DNA of 64,000 nucleotides from Caballeronia sp. NK8 (GTDB lineage: Bacteria; Pseudomonadota; Gammaproteobacteria; Burkholderiales; Burkholderiaceae). Numbering within the stretch: the stretch's first letter is position 1; every line of letters begins with the position of its first letter. Both the position numbers and the translations under genes were made by a program. The stretch lies in the NCBI RefSeq assembly GCF_018408855.1, contig NZ_AP024324.1:372001-436000 (forward strand). The letters are read 5' to 3'. Shown one piece after another: positions 16,089-25,267 of the stretch. Under the pieces are notes generated by a model. It made no database searches. It saw nothing but the letters and a program-made list of their open reading frames with translations, and was not told the origin of the DNA.

Positions 16089-17054
16089 ATGACTGGCAAA
16101 CGTGTCTATATCCAGGAAGTCGCGACCCGCGACGGTTTCCAGAACGAAGCCCAATTCGTCGATACCGACGCGAAGATCGCGCTGATCGACGACTTGAGCG
16201 CGTGCGGCTACGCGAAGATCGAAGTGACGTCGTTCACGTCGCCGAAGGCAATTCCCGCGTTGCGCGATGCCGAGGCGGTGATGCATGGCATCGCACGGCG
16301 CGAAGGCATCGTTTATACGGTGCTCGTGCCGAACATTCGCGGCGCAGAGCGCGCGCTGTCGTGCGGCGTCGATGAAGTCAATCTGGTGATGTCGGTGAGC
16401 GAAAGCCACAATCGCACGAACCTGCGCATGAGCCGCGAGCAATCGTTCGCGCAATTGCGCGATGTGATCGGCGTCGTAAAGCAGACGCAGGTCGCCATCA
16501 ACGTGTCTCTGTCAACGGCGATGGGTTGTCCGATGGAGGGCGACATCGCGCAGGAAGACGTGCTCGGCTGGATGCAACGATTCGCCGATCTCGGCGTGCA
16601 CGGCGTCACGCTTTGCGACACGACAGGCATGGCGTTTCCGTCGCAGGTCGGCGCGCTGTGCGCGTCCGCGCGCGAACGCTTTCCCGCACTGGAACTCACG
16701 CTGCACTTTCACAACACGCGCGGCATGGCGCTCGCAAACACGCTGACCGCGCTCGCTGCGGGCGTCGACCGTTTCGATGCATCGCTCGGCGGACTCGGCG
16801 GTTGTCCGTACGCACCCGGCGCGACAGGCAACGTCTGCACCGAAGAGCTGGTTCACATGCTCGAACTCGACGGCTATGACACGGGCGTCGATCTCGCCGC
16901 GGTGTTGGCCGCTTCAGCGCTGCTGCCGGGCTTGACCGGCCACGACTTGCCGAGCCAGTTGCTGAAGGCGGGCCGCCGTCTCGATCTCCACGCGATGCCT
17001 TGCACCGCCAGCGACGGGAAGCCCGAACAACGCGCCTTCGCCCAAGCAACCTGA
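16089..17054 (+). CDS. HMG-CoA lyase family protein (retro-Claisen lyase)
   Basis: 321 residues, a TIM-barrel enzyme of the HMG-CoA lyase/homocitrate synthase-like family. Active-site features: R14-D15 in A-T-R-D-G-F-Q-N-E, the metal site L-H-F-H-N-T-R-G, and the catalytic Cys loop G-L-G-G-C-P-Y-A-P-G-A-T-G-N. It cleaves a tertiary 3-hydroxyacyl-CoA to acetyl-CoA plus a 2- or 3-oxo acid: acetoacetate from HMG-CoA, pyruvate if citramalyl-CoA is accepted. Strong ribosome site GAGAGGAG before the ATG. Paired with the CoA-transferase upstream; leucine-catabolic genes are absent here, so a dedicated exogenous substrate is likelier. Confidence 0.88.
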   Translation: MTGKRVYIQEVATRDGFQNEAQFVDTDAKIALIDDLSACGYAKIEVTSFTSPKAIPALRDAEAVMHGIARREGIVYTVLVPNIRGAERALSCGVDEVNLVMSVSESHNRTNLRMSREQSFAQLRDVIGVVKQTQVAINVSLSTAMGCPMEGDIAQEDVLGWMQRFADLGVHGVTLCDTTGMAFPSQVGALCASARERFPALELTLHFHNTRGMALANTLTALAAGVDRFDASLGGLGGCPYAPGATGNVCTEELVHMLELDGYDTGVDLAAVLAASALLPGLTGHDLPSQLLKAGRRLDLHAMPCTASDGKPEQRAFAQAT

Positions 17055-17114
17055 AGAAGCGGCGGCATGCAGAGCTATCCTCTTTCGCGCGATTTCCATG
17101 TCTCGGAGTCTGGC

Positions 17115-17498
17115 ATGAACTTCATCGACCATCTCGATCACCTCGTCCTTACATGTATCGACATCGACGCTACGAAGCGCTTCTACACCGAAGTCATGCA
17201 GATGCAGCTCGAGACCTTCGGCGAGGGGCGCATCGCGTTCCGTTTCGGCAATCAGAAGATCAACGTACATGTTCGCGGCGCCGAGTTCGAACCGAAAGCG
17301 CATCTTCCGGTGGCGGGTGCGCTGGACCTGTGCTTCATCGCCGCAATTCCGCTGGACGACGTCATTGCACATCTCGAACGATGCAACTGGCCGATCATCG
17401 AAGGCCCGGTGCAACGCACGGGCGCCACGCAAAAGATTCGCTCCGTCTATGTCCGGGATCCCGATCTGAATCTGATCGAGATATCTGAACTCGTGTAA
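17115..17498 (+). CDS. VOC (glyoxalase/dioxygenase fold) protein
   Basis: 127 residues with two beta-alpha-beta-beta-beta repeats: [13 protein letters not shown] opens the first and ends in the conserved metal-site Glu of L-I-E-I-S-E-L. The family includes glyoxalases, epimerases, extradiol dioxygenases and resistance proteins. The start at 17115 is preferred because the family begins at this strand; an in-frame ATG at 17067 adds 16 non-conserved residues. It lies in a run of same-strand genes after the lyase. A role as an acyl-CoA epimerase or in detoxifying an oxo-acid product is possible but not shown. Confidence 0.75.
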   Translation: MNFIDHLDHLVLTCIDIDATKRFYTEVMQMQLETFGEGRIAFRFGNQKINVHVRGAEFEPKAHLPVAGALDLCFIAAIPLDDVIAHLERCNWPIIEGPVQRTGATQKIRSVYVRDPDLNLIEISELV

Positions 17499-17571
17499 CG
17501 GGTGGGCCACATCGAGCGGTGAACGGCAGATAAGCCGATCCGCTTCTCAACGAAGCAGCAGGAGACATTTC

Positions 17572-18885
17572 ATGAACATCGCAACGGAAGCGCCCATCGA
17601 GGCGCAAGCCATTCCCCGGCCGCGCAAGCGGTGGTTCCAGCATCTATATATCCAGGTGTTGATAGCGGTCGTGCTCGGCATTCTCCTCGGCCACTTCTAC
17701 CCCGCTGTCGGCGAAGCGATGAAGCCGCTGGGCGACAACTTCCTGAAGCTCATCAAGCTGATGATCGCTCCGCTGATCTTCTGCACGGTGGTGCACGGCA
17801 TCGCGAGCATGAACGACATCAAGTCGGTGGGACGTGTCGGCATCAAGTCGCTCATCTACTTCGAGGCGATGACCACGCTCGCGCTCGCCATCGGTCTCGT
17901 CGCGGTGAATGTTATGAAACCCGGCAGCGGCATGCACATCGATCCGCGCACGCTCGACGTGTCGTCCATCGCTGCTTACACCAAGGCCGCGCACGACCAG
18001 AGCGTCGTCGGCTTCCTGTCGCACATCATTCCGACGACGGTGTTCGGCGCCTTCGCGGAGGGCGACATTCTGCAAGTGCTGTTCATCTCGATCATCTTCG
18101 CCTTCGCGCTTCAGATGCTTGGCGAACGTGGCAAGCCGCTGCTCTCCGTGATCGACGCCGGCGCGAACACCTTCTTCAACATGGTGCGCATCGTGATGTA
18201 CGTGTCCCCGGTCGGTGCGTTCGGCGCGATCGCGTTCACGATCGGCAAGTACGGCGTCGTGTCGCTCAGCTCGTATGGACAGCTTCTTCTGACCTACTAC
18301 CTGACCGGACTCGTCTTCGTGTTCGTCGTTCTCGGTTCGGTCTGCAGGCTTGCGGGATTCAGCCTGATCGCCTTTCTGCGCTATATCCGTGAGGAACTGC
18401 TTCTCGTGCTCGGCACGTCTTCGTCGGAGTCTGCGCTGCCTCGCCTCATGGCGAAGCTCGAAAGACTCGGCTGCGAGAAGTCCGTCGTGGGTCTCGTCGT
18501 ACCTGCTGGATATTCCTTCAATCTCGATGGCAGTTGCATCAACATGACCGTGCTCGCGATCTTCATCGCGCAGGCGACCGACAGCACGCTCAGCATCGGC
18601 CATCAGCTCACGCTGCTGCTGGTCCTGCTGCTGACGTCCAAGGGAGCGGCGAGCGTCAGCGGCGGCGCCTTCATCGTGCTGGCCGCAACGCTCAGTTCCG
18701 TACCCGGCATACCTGTCGCGGGACTCGTTCTTGTGCTCGGCATCTATCGCTTCATCTCGGAAGGCGGCGCGCTGATCAACGTCATCGGCAACGGCATTGC
18801 GACGATCGTCGTCGCCAAATGGGAGAAGGCGCTCGACCGCGACACGTTCGAACGTCAGCTCGCCTCGGGGCCAGGTGACGACTAA
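17572..18885 (+). CDS. dctA: DctA-type dicarboxylate:cation symporter (second copy)
   Basis: 437 residues. [19 protein letters not shown] opens the first helix; [10 protein letters not shown] and N-L-D-G-S-C are the hairpin and binding-site motifs. AGGAGACATTTC precedes the ATG at 17572. Compared with the copy at 7970 it differs at many positions, so it is a paralogue rather than a recent duplicate. Placed just after the CoA-transferase/lyase pair, it probably imports the dicarboxylate that they degrade. Confidence 0.88.
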   Translation: MNIATEAPIEAQAIPRPRKRWFQHLYIQVLIAVVLGILLGHFYPAVGEAMKPLGDNFLKLIKLMIAPLIFCTVVHGIASMNDIKSVGRVGIKSLIYFEAMTTLALAIGLVAVNVMKPGSGMHIDPRTLDVSSIAAYTKAAHDQSVVGFLSHIIPTTVFGAFAEGDILQVLFISIIFAFALQMLGERGKPLLSVIDAGANTFFNMVRIVMYVSPVGAFGAIAFTIGKYGVVSLSSYGQLLLTYYLTGLVFVFVVLGSVCRLAGFSLIAFLRYIREELLLVLGTSSSESALPRLMAKLERLGCEKSVVGLVVPAGYSFNLDGSCINMTVLAIFIAQATDSTLSIGHQLTLLLVLLLTSKGAASVSGGAFIVLAATLSSVPGIPVAGLVLVLGIYRFISEGGALINVIGNGIATIVVAKWEKALDRDTFERQLASGPGDD

Positions 18886-18966
18886 ATACGTGCGCCCGTC
18901 GTTCGAACAGCCTCGACGCCTATTGAAGCGCATCATCATCACCGCAGCTTAATGAACCGATAGAAC

Positions 18967-19959
18967 ATGACTTCATCATCGTCTACTCTCCAAGTCGTTT
19001 TCCTCGACAGATCGACCATCCCGCCCAATACGCGGCTGAAGGAGTTGCCGTTCAGTCACGAACTTCAAGTGTTCGAATCCACCAAGTCCGAAGAGGTCCT
19101 CGATCGGGTTCGCGATGCCGATATCGTCATCACCAATAAAGTGAAGCTCTCCGGCGACGTGATCGCTCAGGCGAAAAGCCTGAAACTGATCGCGATCGCC
19201 GCAACGGGCACCGATAACGTCGATACAAGCGCATGCAATGAAATGGGCATAGCAGTTTGCAACGTCCGCAACTACGCGGTGCGTACGGTTCCCGAGCACA
19301 CCTTCGCACTGATCTTCGCGCTTCGACGAAGCCTGACGGCTTATCGTTCGGCGGTGCAAGCCGGTCGGTGGCAGGAGGCTGGACAGTTCTGCTTCTTCGA
19401 CTTTCCAATCAAGGACCTGGCGGGCTCGACGCTCGGCGTCATCGGTGACGGCGCATTGGGCAAAGCGACCGCCGATATTGGAAGGGCATTGGGGCTTAAC
19501 GTGCTGGTCTCGGCCTTCAAGGGGCGCAACGACATGGGAATGCTCTACACCCCGTTCGGGCGCGTGCTCGAAGAGTCGGACATCATCACGCTACATTGTC
19601 CACTTAATGATCAGACGAAAGACCTCATCGGAGATGCCGAGTTCGCGAGGATGAAGCGGCGCCCTCTTCTCATCAACACGGCGCGCGGTGGACTTGTGAA
19701 CGAAGCCGCACTGGTTCGTGCCTTGAAGGGTGGTTCGATAGCCGGCGCAGGATTCGATGTCGTCACTCAGGAGCCGCTTCCGAGAGCGAACCCGTTGAAT
19801 GAAATCCTGGAGCATCCGGCATTCATTCTCACGCCTCACGTCGCGTGGGCCAGTGAGGAGGCGATTCAGGCGCTCGCGGATCAGTTGATGGACAACGTTA
19901 TTGCATACGTCGCGGGACAGCCGCGAAACATCGTTAGCCACCACGCGACAGTGAAGTGA
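18967..19959 (+). CDS. D-2-hydroxyacid dehydrogenase (glycerate/hydroxypyruvate reductase-like)
   Basis: 330 residues. NAD(P)-binding loop G-V-I-G-D-G-A-L-G-K-A in residues about 156-166; catalytic Arg in N-T-A-R-G-G-L-V, Glu in V-V-T-Q-E-P-L and His in T-P-H-V-A-W-A-S. These mark an NAD(P)-dependent D-2-hydroxyacid dehydrogenase that interconverts a D-2-hydroxy acid and a 2-oxo acid. The P-E-H-T-F-A-L-I block is typical of glycerate dehydrogenases. It closes the plus-strand run that begins with the LysR gene at 13862. Whether it belongs to the same pathway, for example handling pyruvate or hydroxypyruvate, is unknown. Confidence 0.85.
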   Translation: MTSSSSTLQVVFLDRSTIPPNTRLKELPFSHELQVFESTKSEEVLDRVRDADIVITNKVKLSGDVIAQAKSLKLIAIAATGTDNVDTSACNEMGIAVCNVRNYAVRTVPEHTFALIFALRRSLTAYRSAVQAGRWQEAGQFCFFDFPIKDLAGSTLGVIGDGALGKATADIGRALGLNVLVSAFKGRNDMGMLYTPFGRVLEESDIITLHCPLNDQTKDLIGDAEFARMKRRPLLINTARGGLVNEAALVRALKGGSIAGAGFDVVTQEPLPRANPLNEILEHPAFILTPHVAWASEEAIQALADQLMDNVIAYVAGQPRNIVSHHATVK

Positions 19960-20022
19960 CTGCCTGGCAGGAGCGTTTTCTGAAAATCAGCGCCTGCGCC
20001 CGCCTCCGACTTTGATGCCCGG

Positions 20023-20251
20023 TCAGATCCGTTTCAGATCATCCGGCTTCCATGACTCGTCGAAGAACGCCTGCATCGGACGGTAGAGCCGCAGGATCAC
20101 GAAATAGCCCTGTCGGCTGGAATAGCTTGCCATTCTGGATTCCCATGGCCGCCATCATGCCGCGCCAGTCCATATCGGCTGGATCGGCGGTTTCGTCATC
20201 GATGAAGCGCGCGAGCATGTCGAAACCAGCGCTACGTGAAAGAACGAGCAT
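20023..20251 (-). pseudogene. Remnant of a DUF1254/DUF1214 protein (internally deleted, frameshifted)
   Basis: One minus-strand frame from 20251 reads L-A-R-F-I-D-D-E-T-A-D-P-A-D-M-D-W-R-G-M-M, then A-M-G-I-Q-N-G-K-L-F-Q-P, which resembles the DUF1254 region. A different minus frame ending at 20023 reads G-Y-F-V-I-L-R-L-Y, then Q-A-F-F-D-E-S-W-K-P-D-D-L-K-R-I-stop, the usual C-terminus of the DUF1214 domain. The family is normally about 450 residues, so most of the middle is missing and the two ends are out of frame. The remnant reaches into the leader of the sensor kinase gene. Recognition is by memory of the family pattern. Confidence 0.6.
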
Positions 20252-20352
20252 CTGACGCGGCCTTTGACGGATACTGTCAGAAGGGACTCATGCTCGAATC
20301 CCTCATTGCCCTACTTGCGGAACTGACAAAAATCGAAACGAGGCCAAGCAAC

Positions 20353-21657
20353 ATGACGAAGGACAACCCGATGCGGCCTGACCCGTCGGTCCACGATGGA
20401 GCTTCTCACGAGGGCCCCGTTGGACCGACCATGTCTTCGAAAGCGTCTTTCGAGTCGCGAGAGATGATCTTGCGCGATGTCGGCGCGGTTGCTCAGATCT
20501 CGGCCGTACCGTCGATGCTGGACATGATTTGTAGCGAGTCCGGGATGGGTTTCGCCGCGGTAGCGCGAGTAAGTGATCTGTCGTGGACTGCATGTGCAGT
20601 CAAGGACAACGTCAATTTTGGCCTTCAGCCCGGCGGCCAGCTCGATCTGCACAGCACGCTCTGTCACGAGTCCCGCTGTGCCCGCGGGCCGATTGTGGTC
20701 GACGACTTTAGAATCGATCCGACCTATAGAAACCATCACACACCGGCCATTTACAATCTGCGCAGCTACATTTCTGTTCCCATCGTGCTCTCCAGTGGGG
20801 AGTATTTCGGGAACCTGTGCGCGATCGACGGACGACCAATGAAGGTCTCCGAGCCGCGTGTCGTCCGAATGTTCGAGGTATTCGCAAAGCTGATCGCCAT
20901 GCAGCTGGATGGTGAAAAGCGACAGTCAACCACTGAAAACCTGTTGATGAATGAGCGTGAAACGGCAAAGCTTCGGGAGGAATTTATCGCTGTGCTCGGT
21001 CATGACCTCCGTTCTCCGCTGGCAGCGATCAGCGCGAGCGCTGAATATCTTCATGTTCGTCCGGCGACACCTGAAGTGCTTGCGGTCAGCAAGATGCTGA
21101 AGTCGAGCGTGACCCGCATGTCGCGACTCATCGACGACATCATGGATTTCGCGCGCGGCCGGCTGGGGAACGGAATTCCAGCACATATCGAATGCGTCGA
21201 AAATCTGTCCGCTCACCTTCAGGCGGTCGTCCAGGAGATTGCGCAAGCGAACGAGGGGCGTTTGATCGAAGTCACGATGAGGATCGATCGACATGTCCGC
21301 TGCGACCCGGCGCGTCTGCAGCAGCTCCTCGCCAATCTCCTCGTCAACGCGGTAACCCACGGGTCAAGCGTGGAACCTATCACTGTATCAGTCGGCACCG
21401 ACGACTTGCATTTGGTCATCCAAGTCGCAAACCGAGGCGATGTTATCCCTCTGGAAGCGCTGTCAAAGGTATTTCAGCCGTATTGGCGACCGGCCAGCAA
21501 AGCGACAAACCAGGGACTCGGTCTTGGACTGTATATATGCCAGCAGGTCGTGAGAGCGCACGGCGGAACGATTCACGCGTATTCTTCCGAGGCGGAAGGA
21601 ACGCGCTTCATCGCACGCATTCCTTTGACGACCATGCCACCGGGGCAACAACGTTGA
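20353..21657 (+). CDS. GAF-domain sensor histidine kinase
   Basis: 434 residues from the ATG at 20353 (GAGG nine bases before); in-frame starts at 20290 and 20236 are possible but extend into the broken gene and add no conserved sequence. GAF domain in about residues 30-190, with no membrane segment, so a cytoplasmic sensor. Dimerisation/phosphoacceptor helix has F-I-A-V-L-G-H-D-L-R-S-P (His box); N box L-L-A-N-L-L-V-N-A-V; G boxes include G-L-G-L-G-L-Y-I. No response regulator is adjacent; the nearest is the single-domain receiver at 26922, 5.3 kb away. Confidence 0.87.
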   Translation: MTKDNPMRPDPSVHDGASHEGPVGPTMSSKASFESREMILRDVGAVAQISAVPSMLDMICSESGMGFAAVARVSDLSWTACAVKDNVNFGLQPGGQLDLHSTLCHESRCARGPIVVDDFRIDPTYRNHHTPAIYNLRSYISVPIVLSSGEYFGNLCAIDGRPMKVSEPRVVRMFEVFAKLIAMQLDGEKRQSTTENLLMNERETAKLREEFIAVLGHDLRSPLAAISASAEYLHVRPATPEVLAVSKMLKSSVTRMSRLIDDIMDFARGRLGNGIPAHIECVENLSAHLQAVVQEIAQANEGRLIEVTMRIDRHVRCDPARLQQLLANLLVNAVTHGSSVEPITVSVGTDDLHLVIQVANRGDVIPLEALSKVFQPYWRPASKATNQGLGLGLYICQQVVRAHGGTIHAYSSEAEGTRFIARIPLTTMPPGQQR

Positions 21658-21815
21658 GGGCTCAGTCGGGTCCATGCGCGGGGCCTCGAGCATGGAATGC
21701 GCCCTTACCAATAGCGCGCGTTTTCGCAGGGAAGAGACTTGATTTGTCGAGACGCTGAACGGTCGCGCCATACGAAAGCGCCTTCACGGCATCCGGACGA
21801 ACTGATACTTTTAGC

Positions 21816-22322
21816 TCACCGTTTGCGCGCGGCGTTCTTCTTGCGAATCAGACTCACCTGTCCATTACGTTCGAGTATCGCCGATTGCACCTCGTCGAGG
21901 TCGAACGAATGAAGCTCCTGCCGCGCGGTCTCGAACACATCGGTCTTGGTGATAAGGGCGGCGGACATCTGCTCTTCGTTAAACCGACCGCTTGTGAAGA
22001 CTTCTCTTTCAACACCGACAACCAGTGATTCCAGCCGGGACGAGCGAACGCAAGCCCACGCGAGCGTTCGATGCAGGAGCACCATCACAAGCGATGCGAC
22101 CAGCGTGGGAACCGCCGGAGAAGCGCCGACAATCACGCGGCTCATTGTTGCGCCCAGAAGAATGGTGACCACGTAATCAAAAGGCGAACGCTGTCCGAAG
22201 GATCGTCGGCCCGAGATACGAATGAAGACGAGAGCCGCCAGACAGACGACCACTGTTCGAGCCGACATCTGCAGGGCGTCGAGGTCTCTTCCTTCGCCAA
22301 AAATCGCTATCAGGACGTTCAT
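21816..22322 (-). CDS. DUF421 (YetF/YcaP-type) membrane protein
   Basis: 168 residues. An N-terminal part with two or three hydrophobic helices holds R-T-V-V-V-C-L-A-A-L-V and the family core R-I-S-G-R-R-S-F-G-Q-R-S-P-F-D; the C-terminal soluble part has E-L-H-S-F-D-L-D-E-V-Q-S-A-I-L-E-R-N-G-Q. CGGGAGGAACAG precedes the ATG at 22322. The role of DUF421 proteins is poorly known; several are linked to stress. Single gene, convergent with the kinase. Confidence 0.8.
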   Translation of the reverse strand: MNVLIAIFGEGRDLDALQMSARTVVVCLAALVFIRISGRRSFGQRSPFDYVVTILLGATMSRVIVGASPAVPTLVASLVMVLLHRTLAWACVRSSRLESLVVGVEREVFTSGRFNEEQMSAALITKTDVFETARQELHSFDLDEVQSAILERNGQVSLIRKKNAARKR

Positions 22323-22426
22323 CTGTTCCTCCCGTCGACGAGATGACGGTCAGCTCAAACGTAGCGACCGCCGCAGACCTACCGGCGCCTTGTCGCGAGG
22401 CACACCTTCATCTGACCGACAGACCG

Positions 22427-23017
22427 TCAGTCCGGTCCCAGGTACCCCGGCAGTCCAAGCGCGGCTTCGCTCCTGGCAAGCTTCAACGCCTTCTTGACGA
22501 GCGCGTCGAACTCGTCATCGTTTTTGGGCAGCGGCAAATGATGTCTAAAGAAATCAGCCCAGCGAAACTCCTCGAGCGGGACGGAGGTTTTCAGATAGCC
22601 GCCGGCATCGCGCACGAATGCGGCAAGGCTTCGGAATTCGTCGTCTTCCAGGTCCCACACCTGTTCTCGCATTTCAACGAATGCGACGCGTCGGCCATGA
22701 GAATCGTACGGATATGTCCAGCGGTTGTTTTCCATCGCCAACCAGAATTCAGTCCTGGACAACGACGACAGGTCCCTGACCAGGACAAAGGGAACGGTTT
22801 TTATCTTCGCGCGCCACAATGCGGTCGCGACATGATGATGGTCAATGGCGAACGGAGCGCCGTGCGGACCGAGCACGACCGGGACGGGCTTTTCCGCAAT
22901 CGCCATCTGGAGATCGTGCCCCGTCAAAGACTGATAGCGCTTCGTCTTGTCGCGGATTTCCCGCATGCCGTGGGTGAACTGAGTCGGGCGTAACCGATCT
23001 ATCCTCAACGTCTTCAT
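22427..23017 (-). CDS. ParB-like (ParBc_2) nuclease-fold protein
   Basis: 196 residues from M-K-T-L-R-I-D-R-L-R-P-T-Q at 23017, where GGGG lies about 7 bp before the ATG; a frame to 23068 is possible. The motif A-I-D-H-H-H in residues about 75-80 and the preceding P-V-P-V-V-L-G-P-H-G are the signature of the ParBc_2 family, single-domain proteins with a ParB/sulfiredoxin fold whose role is not established. It lacks the DNA-binding HTH of partition ParB, so it should not be read as a plasmid partition gene. Divergent from the ThDP enzyme gene. Confidence 0.7.
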   Translation of the reverse strand: MKTLRIDRLRPTQFTHGMREIRDKTKRYQSLTGHDLQMAIAEKPVPVVLGPHGAPFAIDHHHVATALWRAKIKTVPFVLVRDLSSLSRTEFWLAMENNRWTYPYDSHGRRVAFVEMREQVWDLEDDEFRSLAAFVRDAGGYLKTSVPLEEFRWADFFRHHLPLPKNDDEFDALVKKALKLARSEAALGLPGYLGPD

Positions 23018-23325
23018 CGCAATCCCCAATTCTCCGACACCGTCGGCAAGCCGCCCTGCCCACTCCATTTACAGCCCAACGATGTGAAGCACATGCCATA
23101 CCCATTGAGGACGCGTACGACTCGGGCGTCCATTGCGGCGCGCTGCGGGGTTGAAGAAGTTTGATAACTGTGTGCGATGCTCGAGGCTGTCGCAAGAATG
23201 CAAGCGGTCGCCGCGAATCGGTAACCGCTAATTAATCCGCCCGTGCGGCATGAGCATTGCGACCCCTGCGCCTAAATCCAAATCTTCGCGTTGCTTTCCC
23301 CCATCAATCCTCCGGAGCTTCGATC
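23018..23325. other. Divergent intergenic region, no gene seen
   Basis: 308 bp between the ParB-like and ThDP-enzyme genes, presumably with promoters on both strands. No clear dyad, coding frame or RNA was found. Confidence 0.35.
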
Positions 23326-25119
23326 ATGACAGCGACTGTCGGCGATTTCCTCATTGACCGCCTGCACGCGTGGGGCGTCAGACGCATTTTCGGCTACCCC
23401 GGCGACGGCATCAACGGCGTGTTTGGGGCGCTTAACCGCGCGAAGGGAAAGATCGAATTCATACAGGCGCGGCATGAGGAGATGGCGGCCTTCATGGCGT
23501 CCGCCCATGCCAAGTTTACGGGCGAGCTGGGTGTGTGCATTGCAACATCGGGGCCGGGCGCGAGTCACCTCATCACTGGTCTGTACGACGCACGACTCGA
23601 TCACATGCCGGTGCTCGCCATCGCGGGCCAGCAGGCGCGCGCCGCACTGGGCGGTCACTACCAGCAGGAGATCGATCTCCCGGCGATGTTCAAGGATGTG
23701 GCCGGCGCGTTCGTGCAACAGGCGAGCGTGCCGCAGCAGATCCGTCATCTGGTCGATCGCGCAGTGCGCATCGCGTTGTCGGAAAAGCGCGTGACTGCGC
23801 TCGTGCTGCCGAACGATCTGCAAGATCTCGAATACGAGCCTCCAGGCAGAAAGCACGGCACCTTGCATTCAGGAGTCGGCTACGAGGCACCGAAGATCGT
23901 GCCCTACGCCGACGATCTCCAAAGGGCCGCCGACGTGCTCAATGCCGGGAAAAAAGTCGCGATGCTGGTCGGCGCGGGTGCCCTGCACGCCACGGACGAA
24001 GTGATCGCAGTCGCAGAAAAGCTCGGCGCAGGCGTGGCAAAGGCCCTGCTCGGCAAGGCCGCTCTGCCGGATGACCTGCCATTCGTCACCGGTTCCATTG
24101 GTCTGCTCGGTACCGAGCCCAGCTACAAGCTGATGAACGAATGCGACACGCTGCTCATGATCGGTTCGGGCTTTCCCTACGCCGAATTCCTGCCGAAAGA
24201 AGGTGCTGCGCGCGGCGTGCAGATCGACATCAAGGCTGACATGCTTTCCATCCGCTATCCGATGGAAGTGAACCTCGTGGGCGACAGCGCCGAGACGTTG
24301 CGCGAACTGTTGCCGCTGCTTCAGCAGAAGAGCGGGGATGCATGGCGCAAGCGCATCGAAGGCTGGACGGGCGACTGGTGGAAGACGCTGGAAAAACGGG
24401 CGTTGGAGCCGGCAGAAGACGGCGTGAATCCGCAACGCACCGTATGGGAACTGTCGCCGCGCGTGCCGGCCAACGCCATCGTCACGAGCGATTCCGGCTC
24501 GTGCGCGAACTGGTATGCGCGCGATCTGAAGGTCAAGCGCGGCATGATGTGTTCACTCTCCGGCGGGCTCGCATCGATGGGAGCAGCCGTGCCTTATGCG
24601 ATCGCGGCAAAATTCGCGCATCCCTCGCGGCCGGTCGTCGCGCTGGTCGGTGACGGCGCCATGCAGATGAACAACATGGCCGAACTCATCACCGTCGCCA
24701 AATACTGGAAACAATGGTCCGATCCGCGCTGGATCTGCATGGTCCTCAACAATCAGGATCTGAACCAGGTCACCTGGGAGCAGCGCGTGATGGAAGGCGA
24801 TCCGAAGTTCGAGGCGTCGCAGGATATTCCTTCCGTGCCGTATCACGAGTTCGCGGAGATGATCGGTCTGAAAGGCTTTTATGTCGACGATGCCGAACGC
24901 ATGGCAGCGGTCTGGGATCAGGCGTTCGCATCGGACCGGCCGGTCGTGATCGAGGTGAAGGCCGACCCGAACGTGCCGCCGCTTCCCCCGCACATCACGC
25001 TGCAACAGGCCAAAGCGTTCGCGACCACGCTCATGAAGGGCGATCCGCAACAAGGCAACGTGATCGTGGATACCGCCAGACAGGTGCTCGGCGCCGTGCT
25101 TCCCGGACACAAGGACTAG
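23326..25119 (+). CDS. Thiamine diphosphate enzyme, pyruvate oxidase/dehydrogenase (quinone)-like
   Basis: 597 residues from M-T-A-T-V-G-D-F (CCGGAG eight bases before). Three ThDP-family domains: the N-terminal Pyr domain with the activating Glu in A-R-H-E-E-M (about residue 51), a central FAD/nucleotide-like domain near 195-330, and a C-terminal PP domain whose Mg/ThDP motif runs from G-D-G-A-M-Q to N-N-Q-D. The family includes PoxB, acetolactate synthase and sulfoacetaldehyde acetyltransferase; the F-G-Y-P-G-D-G-I-N-G start and overall length favour a PoxB-like enzyme acting on pyruvate or a similar 2-oxo acid. Followed by a YghA-like SDR gene; no acetolactate synthase small subunit is nearby. 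Confidence 0.82.
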   Translation: MTATVGDFLIDRLHAWGVRRIFGYPGDGINGVFGALNRAKGKIEFIQARHEEMAAFMASAHAKFTGELGVCIATSGPGASHLITGLYDARLDHMPVLAIAGQQARAALGGHYQQEIDLPAMFKDVAGAFVQQASVPQQIRHLVDRAVRIALSEKRVTALVLPNDLQDLEYEPPGRKHGTLHSGVGYEAPKIVPYADDLQRAADVLNAGKKVAMLVGAGALHATDEVIAVAEKLGAGVAKALLGKAALPDDLPFVTGSIGLLGTEPSYKLMNECDTLLMIGSGFPYAEFLPKEGAARGVQIDIKADMLSIRYPMEVNLVGDSAETLRELLPLLQQKSGDAWRKRIEGWTGDWWKTLEKRALEPAEDGVNPQRTVWELSPRVPANAIVTSDSGSCANWYARDLKVKRGMMCSLSGGLASMGAAVPYAIAAKFAHPSRPVVALVGDGAMQMNNMAELITVAKYWKQWSDPRWICMVLNNQDLNQVTWEQRVMEGDPKFEASQDIPSVPYHEFAEMIGLKGFYVDDAERMAAVWDQAFASDRPVVIEVKADPNVPPLPPHITLQQAKAFATTLMKGDPQQGNVIVDTARQVLGAVLPGHKD

Positions 25120-25267
25120 TCACGTACCGCCCATGCGAAGCGCATCGAGCCGGGCATGCAACACAGGGAAACCGCCTGGGGCGGGAACAGGTGATCGACC
25201 TGCGTTGCCAGGAACGCTCAATGCTTGGTGGCGATCAGGGCGCAACCCCGCAACAAGGAGCAAAACC

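Noticed and set aside
22427..23017. ParB-like gene as evidence for a plasmid partition locus or origin
   Set aside because: It belongs to ParBc_2, lacks the HTH of partition ParB, and no ParA or parS-like repeat is nearby.
23326..25119. Acetolactate synthase large subunit
   Set aside because: No small subunit or branched-chain genes nearby, and the N-terminal block fits pyruvate oxidase-type enzymes better; the exact substrate is still open.
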